Source of the DNA: Actinomycetota bacterium
GTDB taxonomy: Bacteria > Actinomycetota > Thermoleophilia > Gaiellales > Gaiellaceae
Direction: 5' to 3'
DNA length: 64,000 nucleotides
NCBI GenBank assembly: GCA_003161615.1
Contig: PMOB01000018.1
Span: 1 to 64,000, forward strand
Below the pieces are notes generated by a model. The model had not been told where the DNA came from. It saw only the letters and a program-made list of their open reading frames with translations, and ran no database searches. Below, piece after piece: positions 8,391-16,453 of this stretch (within the stretch, counting starts at the first letter, position 1; every line of letters begins with the position of its first letter). A program made the translations under genes and the position numbers.

Positions 8391-9397
8391 TCCGCGTCCT
8401 CATCGCCGCCGGCGTCGCCTTCGTCGTTTCGATCGTGATGGGGCCGCGCTTCATCGACTTTCTGCGGCGGAACGAGTTCGGCCAGCACATCCGCGAGGAG
8501 GGGCCGAAGCACCATTTCGCCAAGCAAGGGACGCCGACGATGGGCGGCCTCCTGATCCTTTTCGCAGCGACGGTCGGGTTTCTCCCGGTCAGCCACTACC
8601 GGCTGCAGGCGCTGACCGTCCTGTTCGCGACGCTCGCGTGTGGAGCGATCGGCTTCCTCGACGACTTCATCAAGCTGACGCACAAGCGCTCGCTCGGCTT
8701 GTCGGGGCGGTGGAAGCTCCTCCTGCTCGCGTGCGTGACGGCGGTCATCGCGGTCGTCGCGCACCACCTCCACCTCAGCACGGACGTCTACATCCCGATC
8801 GCCGACGTCTCGGTGCCGCTCTCCTACGCGTGGTATCCGTTCCTCTTCCTCGTGATCGGCGGCGCCTCGAACGGGACGAATCTGGCGGACGGGGTGGATG
8901 GGCTCGCTGCGGGGACGACGATCATCGCGCTGTTGACGTTCACCGCGATGAACGTCGTCTCGTACGTGCGCTCGGGGCGGCTCCCCAGCGACCGCAACCT
9001 GACGAAGCTCGATCTCGCGATCGTCGGCGCGGCGCTGATCGGCGCCGCCGTCGGCTTCCTTTGGTTCAACGCCTCGCCGGCCGAGCTGTTCCTGGGCGAT
9101 ACCGGCTCGATGGCGTTCGGTGGGGCGCTCGCGGCCTTCGCGATCATGATGAAGGTCGAGGTGCTGCTCCTCCTGATCGGCGGCATCTTCGTGATCGAAG
9201 CGCTCTCCGTGATGATCCAGGTGGCCTCGTTCAAGAAATTCGGGCGACGGGTCTTCCTCATGGCGCCGATCCACCACCACTTCGAGATGAAGGCGTGGTC
9301 CGAGACGAAGATCACGGTGCGCTTCTGGATCGTGGCGGGGCTGCTGTGCTCGGCCGGCTTCGCGCTCTACTACCGCTACTACTTCGCACAGGTATGA
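8387..9397 (+). CDS. mraY: Phospho-MurNAc-pentapeptide transferase MraY
   Basis: A 336-residue polytopic membrane enzyme that makes lipid I by transferring phospho-MurNAc-pentapeptide to undecaprenyl phosphate. Seen: TPTMGG near residue 46, the catalytic FLDDFIK near residue 89, NGTNLADGVDGLAAG near residue 164, LGDTGS, and the cytoplasmic APIHHHFE loop near residue 302. About ten hydrophobic segments are visible. The GTG start overlaps the murF stop, and the stop overlaps the next ATG (ATGA). Confidence 0.95.
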   Translation: MIRVLIAAGVAFVVSIVMGPRFIDFLRRNEFGQHIREEGPKHHFAKQGTPTMGGLLILFAATVGFLPVSHYRLQALTVLFATLACGAIGFLDDFIKLTHKRSLGLSGRWKLLLLACVTAVIAVVAHHLHLSTDVYIPIADVSVPLSYAWYPFLFLVIGGASNGTNLADGVDGLAAGTTIIALLTFTAMNVVSYVRSGRLPSDRNLTKLDLAIVGAALIGAAVGFLWFNASPAELFLGDTGSMAFGGALAAFAIMMKVEVLLLLIGGIFVIEALSVMIQVASFKKFGRRVFLMAPIHHHFEMKAWSETKITVRFWIVAGLLCSAGFALYYRYYFAQV

Positions 9398-9870
9398 GCG
9401 AGGCTGACCCGGTGGAGCGGGCCTTGCTCGAGGCGGCGCGGCTGGAGCCGGAGAACGACGTGCTCGTCCTTGGCGGCGGCGCGCTCGTGTTCGGCGCGCA
9501 CGAGCGGGTGGGGGCCGGCTGGGTCTACGTCGTGCGGTCGCACGTGGACGAGCTGGAGGAGCTGCTCGGCGAGGCACAGGCGGCGGGAGCCACCGGTGTC
9601 GCATATCTCGTCGGGGAGTCGCCCGTCCTGCCGCTTCCCGACGCCGCGGTCGCGGCGGCGCTCGGGCGCGTGGCGATGGAGGAGGGGTCGCTGGGCGCCG
9701 CGGCGGCGGAGCTGGCGCGGGTTGTCTCCGCGGGAGGCCGCGTCGCGCTCGCCGAGCCGGACGCCGCGGCTGCCGGCGCGGCTGCGGAGGCGTTGCGCGC
9801 GGCCGGCTTCGACGCGGTGGAGCTGACGGAGGCCGGTGACGAGGTCGTCGTCAGCGGCCAACGCCGATGA
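9394..9870 (+). CDS. Small methyltransferase-like protein of the dcw cluster (degenerate)
   Basis: A 158-residue protein of unknown function, translationally coupled to mraY (ATGA). Its second half resembles the core of class I SAM methyltransferases: LPLPDAAVAAALGR..., then ELARVVSAGGRVALAEP, matching the usual LPF-D-SFD and evLkPGGrlvl-P blocks. The first SAM loop, normally VLDxGCGxG, is VLVLGGGALVFG without the acidic residue, and the fold is too short for a whole Rossmann domain. It is therefore either a degenerate methyltransferase or a protein that keeps only the scaffold. It is not a standard dcw gene. Confidence is high that it is a gene, low on function. Confidence 0.7.
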   Translation: MSEADPVERALLEAARLEPENDVLVLGGGALVFGAHERVGAGWVYVVRSHVDELEELLGEAQAAGATGVAYLVGESPVLPLPDAAVAAALGRVAMEEGSLGAAAAELARVVSAGGRVALAEPDAAAAGAAAEALRAAGFDAVELTEAGDEVVVSGQRR

Positions 9871-9945
9871 GGATGCCGAGCCTCGACGGCGAACCCGTTA
9901 CGCATCCTCGACAAAGCTCCGACACTCGTTTCACCGCCACGCGCC

Positions 9946-9985
9946 TACGCTGACCGCAGGGGCCCAACGCCCCCCATTGGGGGAG
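9946..9985 (+). promoter_or_regulatory. Possible murD promoter element and hairpin that hides the murD ribosome site
   Basis: This lies within the 125-nt gap before murD, the largest in the cluster. TACGCT at 9946-9951 could be a -10 element, but no convincing -35 is seen. The murD ribosome site GGGGGAG (9979-9985) can pair with C9971-C9975 across a 3-nt loop, or with CCCAA at 9963-9967 through TTGGG at 9977-9981. Either fold would reduce initiation on murD. Confidence 0.4.
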
Positions 9986-9995
9986 TGCGTGCGCC

Positions 9996-11267
9996 ATGAC
10001 CGGGACACGTCCCGAACAGCCGGCTCCCGTTCAGTCCTGGCTGCCGCAGCGCGCGCTCGTGATCGGCCTTGCGCGCTCGGGACAGGCCGCCGCGCTCGCG
10101 CTCGCCCGGCGCGGCGTCACCACGCTCGCCGCCGACCGCTCACCCGACGTCGACGCCGGGAGGCTCGCCGACGCGGGCGTCGAAGTCCACCTGGGAACGG
10201 AGGATGAGTCGCTGCTCGAGGGGGTGGAGCTTGTCGTCAAGAGCCCGGGCGTGCCCGGAGAGTCGCCGCTCGCGGCTAGCGCGCGGACCCGGCACATCCC
10301 GCTCTGGAGCGAGGTCGAGCTCGGTTACCGGCTTCTCCCGGCGGGGTCACGTCTGATCGGTGTGACCGGGACGAACGGGAAGACGACGACGACCGAGCTG
10401 CTAGGGGCGATCCTCCGCGCCGCCGGTCGTGACGTCGAGGTCGCCGGCAACGTCGGGCGCGCCCTCACGGACGCGGCGGAGACGGCCCGGCCCGACTCGT
10501 GGATCGTCTGCGAGCTCTCCAGCTTTCAGCTCGAGGACGTCGAGACCCTGAGCTGCGACGTCGCCGTCCTCCTCAACCTCGAGCCCGATCACCTCGACCG
10601 GCACGGCACCTTCGAGGCCTACCGCGACGCGAAGCTCCGCATCTTCGAGCGCGCCCGCGTCAAGGTCGTCCCCCGCGGCTTCGGAATCGACGGGATCGAG
10701 TTCTCCGCCGACGACCCGCTGCCGGCGGAGCCACTGATCCCCGGCCGGCACAACCGCGAGAACGCCGCCGCCGCGACGGCGGCCGCTCGCGCCGCCGGCG
10801 CTCCCGACGCTGCGATCGCGGAGGCGCTCCGCTCGTTCCCCGGCGTCCCGCACCGGCTCGAGCTCGTCCGCGAGCTCCGCGGCGTCCGCTGGATCAACGA
10901 CTCGAAGGCGACGAACACCGCCGCCGCCCGTCGCGGCGTCGCGGCGTACGACGCGCCGCTGCGACTCATCCTCGGCGGTTCGCTCAAGGGAGAGGATTTC
11001 GGCCCCTTCGCTCGCGAGCTGCCCGGCAACGTCGCCTCGATCTACCTGATCGGGGAGGCGACCGACGAGCTCGCAGCTGCGCTCGACGCTGCCGGCCGCG
11101 AGTACGAGCGCGACGGCGACCTGTCGACCGCGATCGCACGCGCCGCCGCGGACGCCCAGGCGGGAGACGTCGTCCTCCTGTCGCCGGCCTGCGCGAGCTT
11201 CGACCAGTTCTCGAACTTCGACGAACGCGGGGACACCTTCCGTCGCCTTGTCGAGGCCTTCACATGA
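9996..11267 (+). CDS. murD: UDP-MurNAc-L-alanine--D-glutamate ligase MurD
   Basis: A 423-residue Mur ligase adding D-Glu. Seen: an N-terminal Rossmann-like domain (ALVIGLARSGQAAALALA), VKSPGVP near residue 85, ATP loop GVTGTNGKTTTTE near residue 121, LNLEPDHLDRHG near residue 191, and INDSKATNTAA near residue 299 in the C-terminal domain. The ATG at 9996 has the ribosome site GGGGGAG 10 nt upstream. The stop overlaps the ftsW ATG (ATGA). It opens the second half of the cluster after a 125-nt gap. Confidence 0.95.
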   Translation: MTGTRPEQPAPVQSWLPQRALVIGLARSGQAAALALARRGVTTLAADRSPDVDAGRLADAGVEVHLGTEDESLLEGVELVVKSPGVPGESPLAASARTRHIPLWSEVELGYRLLPAGSRLIGVTGTNGKTTTTELLGAILRAAGRDVEVAGNVGRALTDAAETARPDSWIVCELSSFQLEDVETLSCDVAVLLNLEPDHLDRHGTFEAYRDAKLRIFERARVKVVPRGFGIDGIEFSADDPLPAEPLIPGRHNRENAAAATAAARAAGAPDAAIAEALRSFPGVPHRLELVRELRGVRWINDSKATNTAAARRGVAAYDAPLRLILGGSLKGEDFGPFARELPGNVASIYLIGEATDELAAALDAAGREYERDGDLSTAIARAAADAQAGDVVLLSPACASFDQFSNFDERGDTFRRLVEAFT

Positions 11268-12487
11268 GTGGGATCACCAAACGGAAGCCGCTCCAGCTCG
11301 AGTGGAACCTCCTCGTCCTCGTCACGACGGCCCTCGTCCTGTTCGGGCTCGTGATGGTCTACAGCGCGACTTCGGGATCGGCTGCCCTCGGCAACGCGAA
11401 CCCGCAGGGCTACGTCGAGCGGCAGGCGCTCTACGCGTTCGCCGGGCTCGTCCTGCTCCTCGTCCTCTCGCGCCTCGACCTCGAACGGCTCCGCTCGTTC
11501 GCGCCGACGCTCGTTATCGCAGCACTCGTCCTCTGCCTCGGCGTGCTCGCGGTCGGCGCGCGCATCAACGGCGCTCGCCGCTGGATCGCCGCCGGGCCGC
11601 TCGCCTTCCAGCCGTCGGAGCTCGCCAAGTTCGCGCTTGTCCTCTGGCTGGCGTCGTACCTCTCGCGCAAGCCGGCGCCGCGAACGCTGAAGGAGCTCGG
11701 CCGCCCGATCGGCCTCGTCGTCGGCGCCTTCGCCGTGCTCGTGCTCGTGGAGCCCGATCTCGGCACCGCGCTCACGATCCTCCTCGTCGTCGGCGCGATC
11801 CTCCTCATCTCGGGGACGCGGCTGCCGCTGCTCGCCACCGCCTACGGGATCGTCTTCGCGTTCGCGGCGATCGCCGCCTGGTCGTCGCCCTACCGTCGCG
11901 ACCGCCTGCTCACCTTCCTCGACCCGTGGAAGGACCCGACCGGAGCCGGCCTCCAGAACGTCCAGGCGCTGATCAGCCTCGGCTCAGGTGGAATCTTCGG
12001 TCGAGGTCTCGGCCAGGGGATCGAGCCACTCCACTATCTGCCCGAGGCGCCGACCGACATGATCTTCGCCGTCGTCGGCGAGGAGCTCGGGCTGATCGGC
12101 GTGACGCTCGTCCTCGTCGCGTTCTGCACGTTCGCCTACGCGGGGATCCGGCTCGCGATCGCCTGCCGCGATCCGTTCGCGAAGCGGCTCGCCGCGGGCC
12201 TCACGGCGCTCGTCTGCGGCCAGGCCGCGATCAACATTGCGGCAGTTGTCGGTGTCGCGCCGCTGACCGGAATCCCACTTCCGTTCGTCTCCTACGGAGG
12301 CTCGAGTCTCGTCGTGATGCTCGGTTCGGTCGGTGTGCTCCTTAACATCGCCCGTAATGGCGGACGAGCGACAGCTGCGGTTCCTGATCGCGGCCGGCGG
12401 GACGGTCGGACACGTCGCGCCGGCGCTCGCAGTGGCGGAAGCTCTGCGACGCCGCGGCGCGCTCGTGACGTTCGCCGGTTCGCCTGA
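11264..12487 (+). CDS. ftsW: Peptidoglycan polymerase FtsW (SEDS family)
   Basis: A 407-residue polytopic membrane glycosyltransferase that polymerises septal glycan with FtsI. Seen: LVMVYSATS in the first transmembrane segment, GARRWIAAGPLAFQPSELAKFALVL near residue 105 (split here by function: lipid II-binding GAxRWI and QPSE), YLPEAPTDMIFAVVGEELGL near residue 261, and PLPFVSYGGSS near residue 344. The reading frame continues 131 nt into murG, giving an Arg/Gly-rich cytoplasmic tail of about 43 residues. That overlap is unusually long; the tail could be real or reflect relaxed constraint after the last helix. Confidence 0.93.
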   Translation: MSGITKRKPLQLEWNLLVLVTTALVLFGLVMVYSATSGSAALGNANPQGYVERQALYAFAGLVLLLVLSRLDLERLRSFAPTLVIAALVLCLGVLAVGARINGARRWIAAGPLAFQPSELAKFALVLWLASYLSRKPAPRTLKELGRPIGLVVGAFAVLVLVEPDLGTALTILLVVGAILLISGTRLPLLATAYGIVFAFAAIAAWSSPYRRDRLLTFLDPWKDPTGAGLQNVQALISLGSGGIFGRGLGQGIEPLHYLPEAPTDMIFAVVGEELGLIGVTLVLVAFCTFAYAGIRLAIACRDPFAKRLAAGLTALVCGQAAINIAAVVGVAPLTGIPLPFVSYGGSSLVVMLGSVGVLLNIARNGGRATAAVPDRGRRDGRTRRAGARSGGSSATPRRARDVRRFA

Positions 12488-13427
12488 TCGCGTCGAGGCG
12501 CGGCTCGTTCCCGAACGCGGCTACGAGTTCGACGCGTTCGCCGTCTCCGGACTGCCGCGGCGGCCGGGGCTCGGCTTGCTGCGCGCGGCTGCTCAGGCTG
12601 CCGCCGCACCCGTCGCCTGTATCCGGATCCTTCGGAAGCGGCAGCCGGACGTCGTGCTCGGCGCGGGCGGCTACGTCGCCGGGCCGATGGTCCTCGCGGC
12701 GCGCCTCCGCAGGATCCCGTGCGCGCTGACCGAGGCGGACGCGCACCTCGGTCTCGCCAACCGCCTCGCGGCCCCGCTCGCCGACCGCGTCTTCCTCGCG
12801 CTGCCCGTCGGTCGGGACGGGGAGAAGTACCACGCCGTCGGCCGTCCGATCCCCGCGGCGTCGTTAGCGCGCGACCGCAACGAGTCGCGCGCGCAGCTCG
12901 GCATGCCGCAGGACGCGCGTGTCGTCCTCGTCTTCGGCGGCTCGCTCGGTGCGCGGCTCCTGAACGAGCTCGCGCTCGACGCGTGGGCGGAGGCCGGCCC
13001 CGCGGTGATCCACCTTTGCGGCGAGCGCGACTACCCGGAGTTGCGCGATCGCGTCTCCCGCCCCGACTACCTCCTGCGCCCCTTCGTCGAGGAGATCGGT
13101 CTCGCCTACGGCGCCGCCGACGTCGTGCTCGCGCGCGCCGGCGGCTCGGTCTGGGAGCTTGCCGCCGCTGGGCTTCCCGCCGTCCTCGTCCCCGGCGAGT
13201 TCGCGACCGGGAACCACCAGGAGAAGAACGCGCGCTGGTTCGCCCAGGCCGGCGGCGCGATCGTCGTGCCCGAAGCGGAGGCATCGACCGCGCCGCGCGT
13301 CGTCGAGGAACTCCTTGCCGACCAGGTGCGTCTCGAGGCGATGGCAGCCGCGATGCGGGCGGCAGCCAGGCCGGATGCAGCAGAGGAGATCGCCGATGAG
13401 CTCGTCGGCCTCGCCGCTCGCCGGTAG
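12357..13427 (+). CDS. murG: UDP-GlcNAc:lipid I GlcNAc transferase MurG
   Basis: A 356-residue peripheral membrane GT-B glycosyltransferase making lipid II. Seen: the N-terminal Gly-rich loop AAGGTVGHVAPALAVAEAL (residues 10-28; usually GGTGGH, here GGTVGH), VVLGAGGYVAGP near residue 101, FGGSLGARLLNE near residue 195, and RAGGSVWELAAAGLP near residue 260 with GNHQEKNA. The ATG at 12357 must be used, because the glycine loop follows directly, so the gene starts inside ftsW. The 3' end overlaps murC by 32 nt. Confidence 0.93.
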   Translation: MADERQLRFLIAAGGTVGHVAPALAVAEALRRRGALVTFAGSPDRVEARLVPERGYEFDAFAVSGLPRRPGLGLLRAAAQAAAAPVACIRILRKRQPDVVLGAGGYVAGPMVLAARLRRIPCALTEADAHLGLANRLAAPLADRVFLALPVGRDGEKYHAVGRPIPAASLARDRNESRAQLGMPQDARVVLVFGGSLGARLLNELALDAWAEAGPAVIHLCGERDYPELRDRVSRPDYLLRPFVEEIGLAYGAADVVLARAGGSVWELAAAGLPAVLVPGEFATGNHQEKNARWFAQAGGAIVVPEAEASTAPRVVEELLADQVRLEAMAAAMRAAARPDAAEEIADELVGLAARR

Positions 13428-14586
13428 GCGGATCTGGATCGCCGGCATCGGCGGCGCCGGCATGAGCGGCTACGCGCTCCTCGCGCGGGCGTGGGGCGCC
13501 GAAGTCGCCGGCTGGGACCGCGTCGAGACGCCGTACCTCCGCCACCTCGAGGACGTCGCGGTCGAGATCTCTCCCGAGCCGCCGCAGCCGCCGGCCGGCT
13601 GGGAGGTGTATGTCTCGACCGCCTTCGCGGGTCAGGTGGAGGGCCGGCCGCGCGCCGAGCTGTTGGCCGAGCTCGTCTCCCTGCGCCGTGCGATCGTCGT
13701 CGCCGGGGCGCACGGCAAGACGACGACGAGCGCGATGATCGGTTTCTGTCTCGACCGGCTTAGCCTCGATCCAGCCTTCCTCATCGGTGGAGATGTCCCG
13801 CAGCTGGGCGGCAACGCGCGCGCCGGCTCCGGCTGGCTCGTCGTCGAGGGAGACGAGTCCGACCGCTCCGTCGGGGCGCTGGCTCCTGAGGTCGCCGTCC
13901 TCCTCAACGTCGATCTCGACCACCACACGACGTTCGGGTCCCGCGCCGAGGTGGAGGAGTTCTTCGAGGAGTGGTTGCGCGGGGTGCCGCACGTCGTCCG
14001 GGCGGACGAGCTCGCCCCCGTGGCGTTCGAGCTCGCGGTGCCGGGCGAGCACAACAGGAAGAACGCCGCAGCCGCGCTCGCCGCGCTCGAGCTCGCAGGC
14101 GTCGCGCGCGCCGACGCCGAGCGCGTCATCGTCGAGTTCACGGGAGCAGGCCGCCGCCTGGAGACAAAAGGCGAGGCGGGCGGCGTGACCGTCCTGGACA
14201 GCTACGCCCACCACCCTGCGGAGCTCGCGGCCGACCTGGCCGCCATGCGGGAGCGCGGGCGCGTCCTCGCGCTCTTCCAGCCGCACCTCTATTCGCGGAC
14301 GCAGCACCTGGCACGCGGCTTCGCGGACACCCTCGCCACAGCGGACGCTGTCTGTGTGACCGGGATCTATCCGGCGCGCGAAGCGCCGCTGCCGGGAGTG
14401 AGCGGGCGGCTGATCGTCGACGAGCTCTCGCGCGTCCGTCCGGGGATGCGGATCGGCTGGGCGCCGGAGATCGAGGATGCGGCGCGCATCGTCGCCGGCT
14501 GGGCGCGAGCGGGGGACACGGTGCTCACGCTCGGGGCCGGCGACGTCGACCGAGCCGCGCCGCTGATCCTGGAGGCGCTCGCGTGA
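13396..14586 (+). CDS. murC: UDP-N-acetylmuramate--L-alanine ligase MurC
   Basis: A 396-residue Mur ligase adding the first stem residue, L-Ala. Seen: IAGIGGAGMSGYALLARAWG at the N-terminus (UDP-binding), ATP loop GAHGKTTTSAMI near residue 107, DLDHHTTFG near residue 174, EHNRKNAAAA near residue 217, DSYAHHPAE near residue 268, and FQPHLYSRTQ near residue 294. It is shorter than the common 460 residues, mostly through compact loops. It starts within murG, and its stop overlaps the murB GTG (GTGA). Confidence 0.94.
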   Translation: MSSSASPLAGRRIWIAGIGGAGMSGYALLARAWGAEVAGWDRVETPYLRHLEDVAVEISPEPPQPPAGWEVYVSTAFAGQVEGRPRAELLAELVSLRRAIVVAGAHGKTTTSAMIGFCLDRLSLDPAFLIGGDVPQLGGNARAGSGWLVVEGDESDRSVGALAPEVAVLLNVDLDHHTTFGSRAEVEEFFEEWLRGVPHVVRADELAPVAFELAVPGEHNRKNAAAALAALELAGVARADAERVIVEFTGAGRRLETKGEAGGVTVLDSYAHHPAELAADLAAMRERGRVLALFQPHLYSRTQHLARGFADTLATADAVCVTGIYPAREAPLPGVSGRLIVDELSRVRPGMRIGWAPEIEDAARIVAGWARAGDTVLTLGAGDVDRAAPLILEALA

Positions 14587-15461
14587 AGGTCGAAGAGGGC
14601 GTCGAGCTCGCCGGCTTTACAACGCTCGGCACAGGCGGGCCGGCACGCGCCTTTGCCCGCCCCGAGAGCGAGCGGGAGGTGGGGGAGCTGCTCCGCTGGG
14701 CCGCCGAACAGGAGCTGGCGGTCGCAGTCGTCGGTCTCGGCTCCAACCTTCTCGCCGCAGATGCCGGAGTCGACGCGCTCGTCCTCAGGCTCGGCGCGGA
14801 GCTCGCCGCGGTCGAGGTCGACGGTGACGTCATCCGGGCCGGCGGCGGCGCTGCGAACGCTGTCTGTCTCCACCGGGCGCGCACCGCGGGTCTCGGCGGC
14901 TTCGAGTTCGCGTGCGCGATCCCCGGCACGATCGGCGGCGGCGTCTGGATGAACGGCGGCGCGTACGGCGGCGACTTCTCGACGGTGCTCGAGCGCGCGC
15001 TCGTCGCGACGGCGGACGGGAGCGGCTGGCTGACTCCGGCCGAGCTCGCCCTCTCGTATCGCCACTCGGAGCTCCGGCACGGCCAAGTCGTGTTGCAAGC
15101 CGAGCTTCGTCTCCGGCCGCGGTCGAGCGAGGAGATCAAGGCCGAGGTGCGCGAGCTCAACGCACAGCGCAAGGCAGCGCAGCCGACGAACCGGCGGACG
15201 TTCGGCAGTGTCTTCAAGAACCCCGAGCACGAGCTGAGTGCGGGGCGGATGCTCGAGGCGTGCAGGCTGAAGGGATTCAGGATCGGTGGCGCCCAGATCT
15301 CCCCGAAGCACGCGAACTTCATCGAGAATGCCGGCGGTGCGACCACGGCCGACGCGCTCGCGCTGATGACCGAGGCGCGGCGGCGAGCGCACGAGCAGTA
15401 CGGCGTGCTGCTCGAGCACGAGGTCGAGTTCCTCGGCGATCTCGCTCTTTCCGATCTGTAG
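14583..15461 (+). CDS. murB: UDP-N-acetylenolpyruvoylglucosamine reductase MurB
   Basis: A 292-residue FAD/NADPH reductase giving UDP-MurNAc. Seen: TTLGTGGPARAF near residue 12, FAD-binding GLGSNLLAADAG near residue 50, GGFEFACAIPGTIGGGVWMN near residue 104, SYRHSEL, and FGSVFKNPEHE near residue 203, with the catalytic Ser/Glu region of type I/II enzymes. The order KNP followed by SAGRMLEACRLKGFRIG matches the FAD_binding_4/MurB_C family. The GTG start overlaps the murC stop, and ftsQ begins 25 nt downstream. Confidence 0.94.
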   Translation: MKVEEGVELAGFTTLGTGGPARAFARPESEREVGELLRWAAEQELAVAVVGLGSNLLAADAGVDALVLRLGAELAAVEVDGDVIRAGGGAANAVCLHRARTAGLGGFEFACAIPGTIGGGVWMNGGAYGGDFSTVLERALVATADGSGWLTPAELALSYRHSELRHGQVVLQAELRLRPRSSEEIKAEVRELNAQRKAAQPTNRRTFGSVFKNPEHELSAGRMLEACRLKGFRIGGAQISPKHANFIENAGGATTADALALMTEARRRAHEQYGVLLEHEVEFLGDLALSDL

Positions 15462-15486
15462 GAACGGCACCCCGCGCGGCGAATCC

Positions 15487-16344
15487 GTGAAGGTGCCTGC
15501 CAAGGCTCGCTCCCGTCGGCCGACCGCGCGCGCCGAGACCGCCGCGCTGCCGCGCCGGCGGCGGGCTGCGCCTGTCGGTCGTGGCCGGACGCTGCTCCGC
15601 AAGTACGCGCCCTCCCGCCGCTCGCTCGTGCTCGGCCTGGGCATCCTCGCTGTGGCGCTCGGCGCTTACGCCGTTGCACGTGAGACGTCGGTGTTCGCCG
15701 TCCGCGGCATCGCGCTCAGCGGCGGCTCCTCTCAGGTCGACGCGCAAGTGCGGAAGGCGCTTGCACCGCTCCTCGGCAGGAGCCTCGTCGGGCTCAACGG
15801 CGCCGATGCGGTCAGACGGGCGGAGGCGTTGCCCACCGTCGTCAGCGCGACCTACGACCGCGCTTTCCCGCACACGCTTCGCATCTCCGTCGTCCCCGAA
15901 CGGCCCGTCGCGATTCTTCGCTCCGGCACGTCCGCCTGGCTTGTCTCGGTGCGCGGTCGCGTCATGGCGTCAGTAGCTGCGGGCGTCGACGCGACACTGC
16001 CGCGGATCTGGCTCGAGGCGAAGACGCCCGTCCGGGTGGCGGACCTCCTGCCACTCACAAACGGCGGCGGGATCGCCCGCGCGCTCGGCTCGGCAGGGGC
16101 CTTCCGAGCTCGCGTGGCGACGGCGTCTCTTATTGGCGGCGTCCTCGTCTTCCGGTTGCGCTCGGGGATCGAACTGCTGCTCGGAAAGCCCGCCGGGGTC
16201 CCGCTCAAGGTCGCTGTGGCGACGCAGGCGCTGCAGGCGTTGCCGAGCGGGACGCGATTCCTCGACGTCAGCGTGACGGGCCGGCCTGTCTCGAGCACGC
16301 GAATCCCGGCTCTGGCGCCACCAGCAGGCTCTAGTAGAGGTTGA
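15487..16344 (+). CDS. ftsQ: Cell division protein FtsQ/DivIB
   Basis: A 285-residue bitopic membrane protein of the divisome. A basic cytoplasmic tail (about residues 1-40) precedes one transmembrane segment ([19 protein letters not shown], near 46-64). A POTRA domain follows: [39 protein letters not shown]. Position after murB and before ftsZ agrees. FtsQ scaffolds FtsB-FtsL and restrains septal synthesis. The start is GTG at 15487. Its TGA lies inside the first copy of an 18-nt repeat that recurs before ftsZ. Confidence 0.88.
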   Translation: MKVPAKARSRRPTARAETAALPRRRRAAPVGRGRTLLRKYAPSRRSLVLGLGILAVALGAYAVARETSVFAVRGIALSGGSSQVDAQVRKALAPLLGRSLVGLNGADAVRRAEALPTVVSATYDRAFPHTLRISVVPERPVAILRSGTSAWLVSVRGRVMASVAAGVDATLPRIWLEAKTPVRVADLLPLTNGGGIARALGSAGAFRARVATASLIGGVLVFRLRSGIELLLGKPAGVPLKVAVATQALQALPSGTRFLDVSVTGRPVSSTRIPALAPPAGSSRG

Positions 16345-16346
16345 GG
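16329..16346 (+). repeat. 18-nt repeat, copy 1 (ftsQ end)
   Basis: CTCTAGTAGAGGTTGAGG matches copy 2 at 16428-16445 in 16 of 18 positions. Its first 11 bases form a palindrome (CTCTA-G-TAGAG). It overlaps the ftsQ stop codon and lies about 20 nt upstream of the ftsZ -35 element. It may be a regulator-binding site. Confidence 0.45.
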
Positions 16347-16366
16347 CTTCAAGGCTGCAGCTTCGG

Positions 16367-16395
16367 TTGACAGCTAGCTTCGACGCGCGTACCCT
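16367..16395 (+). promoter_or_regulatory. Dedicated ftsZ promoter
   Basis: A consensus -35 TTGACA (16367-16372) and a -10 TACCCT (16390-16395) are separated by exactly 17 nt. Transcription would start near 16402, leaving a leader of about 50 nt before the ftsZ ATG. The promoter sits in the ftsQ-ftsZ gap, so ftsZ can be expressed independently of the cluster. Confidence 0.75.
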
Positions 16396-16427
16396 CAGCC
16401 GCGAGCTTCGTTTTAACTGCCCCAATC

Positions 16428-16445
16428 CTCTAGTAAAGGTTCAGG
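16428..16445 (+). repeat. 18-nt repeat, copy 2 (ftsZ leader)
   Basis: CTCTAGTAAAGGTTCAGG differs from copy 1 at two positions and lies in the predicted ftsZ leader, 8 nt before the ATG. The two copies flank the promoter 99 bp apart, close to nine to ten helical turns. AGG at the 3' end of this copy may also serve as the ribosome site. Confidence 0.45.
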
Positions 16446-16453
16446 TTGGCCAC

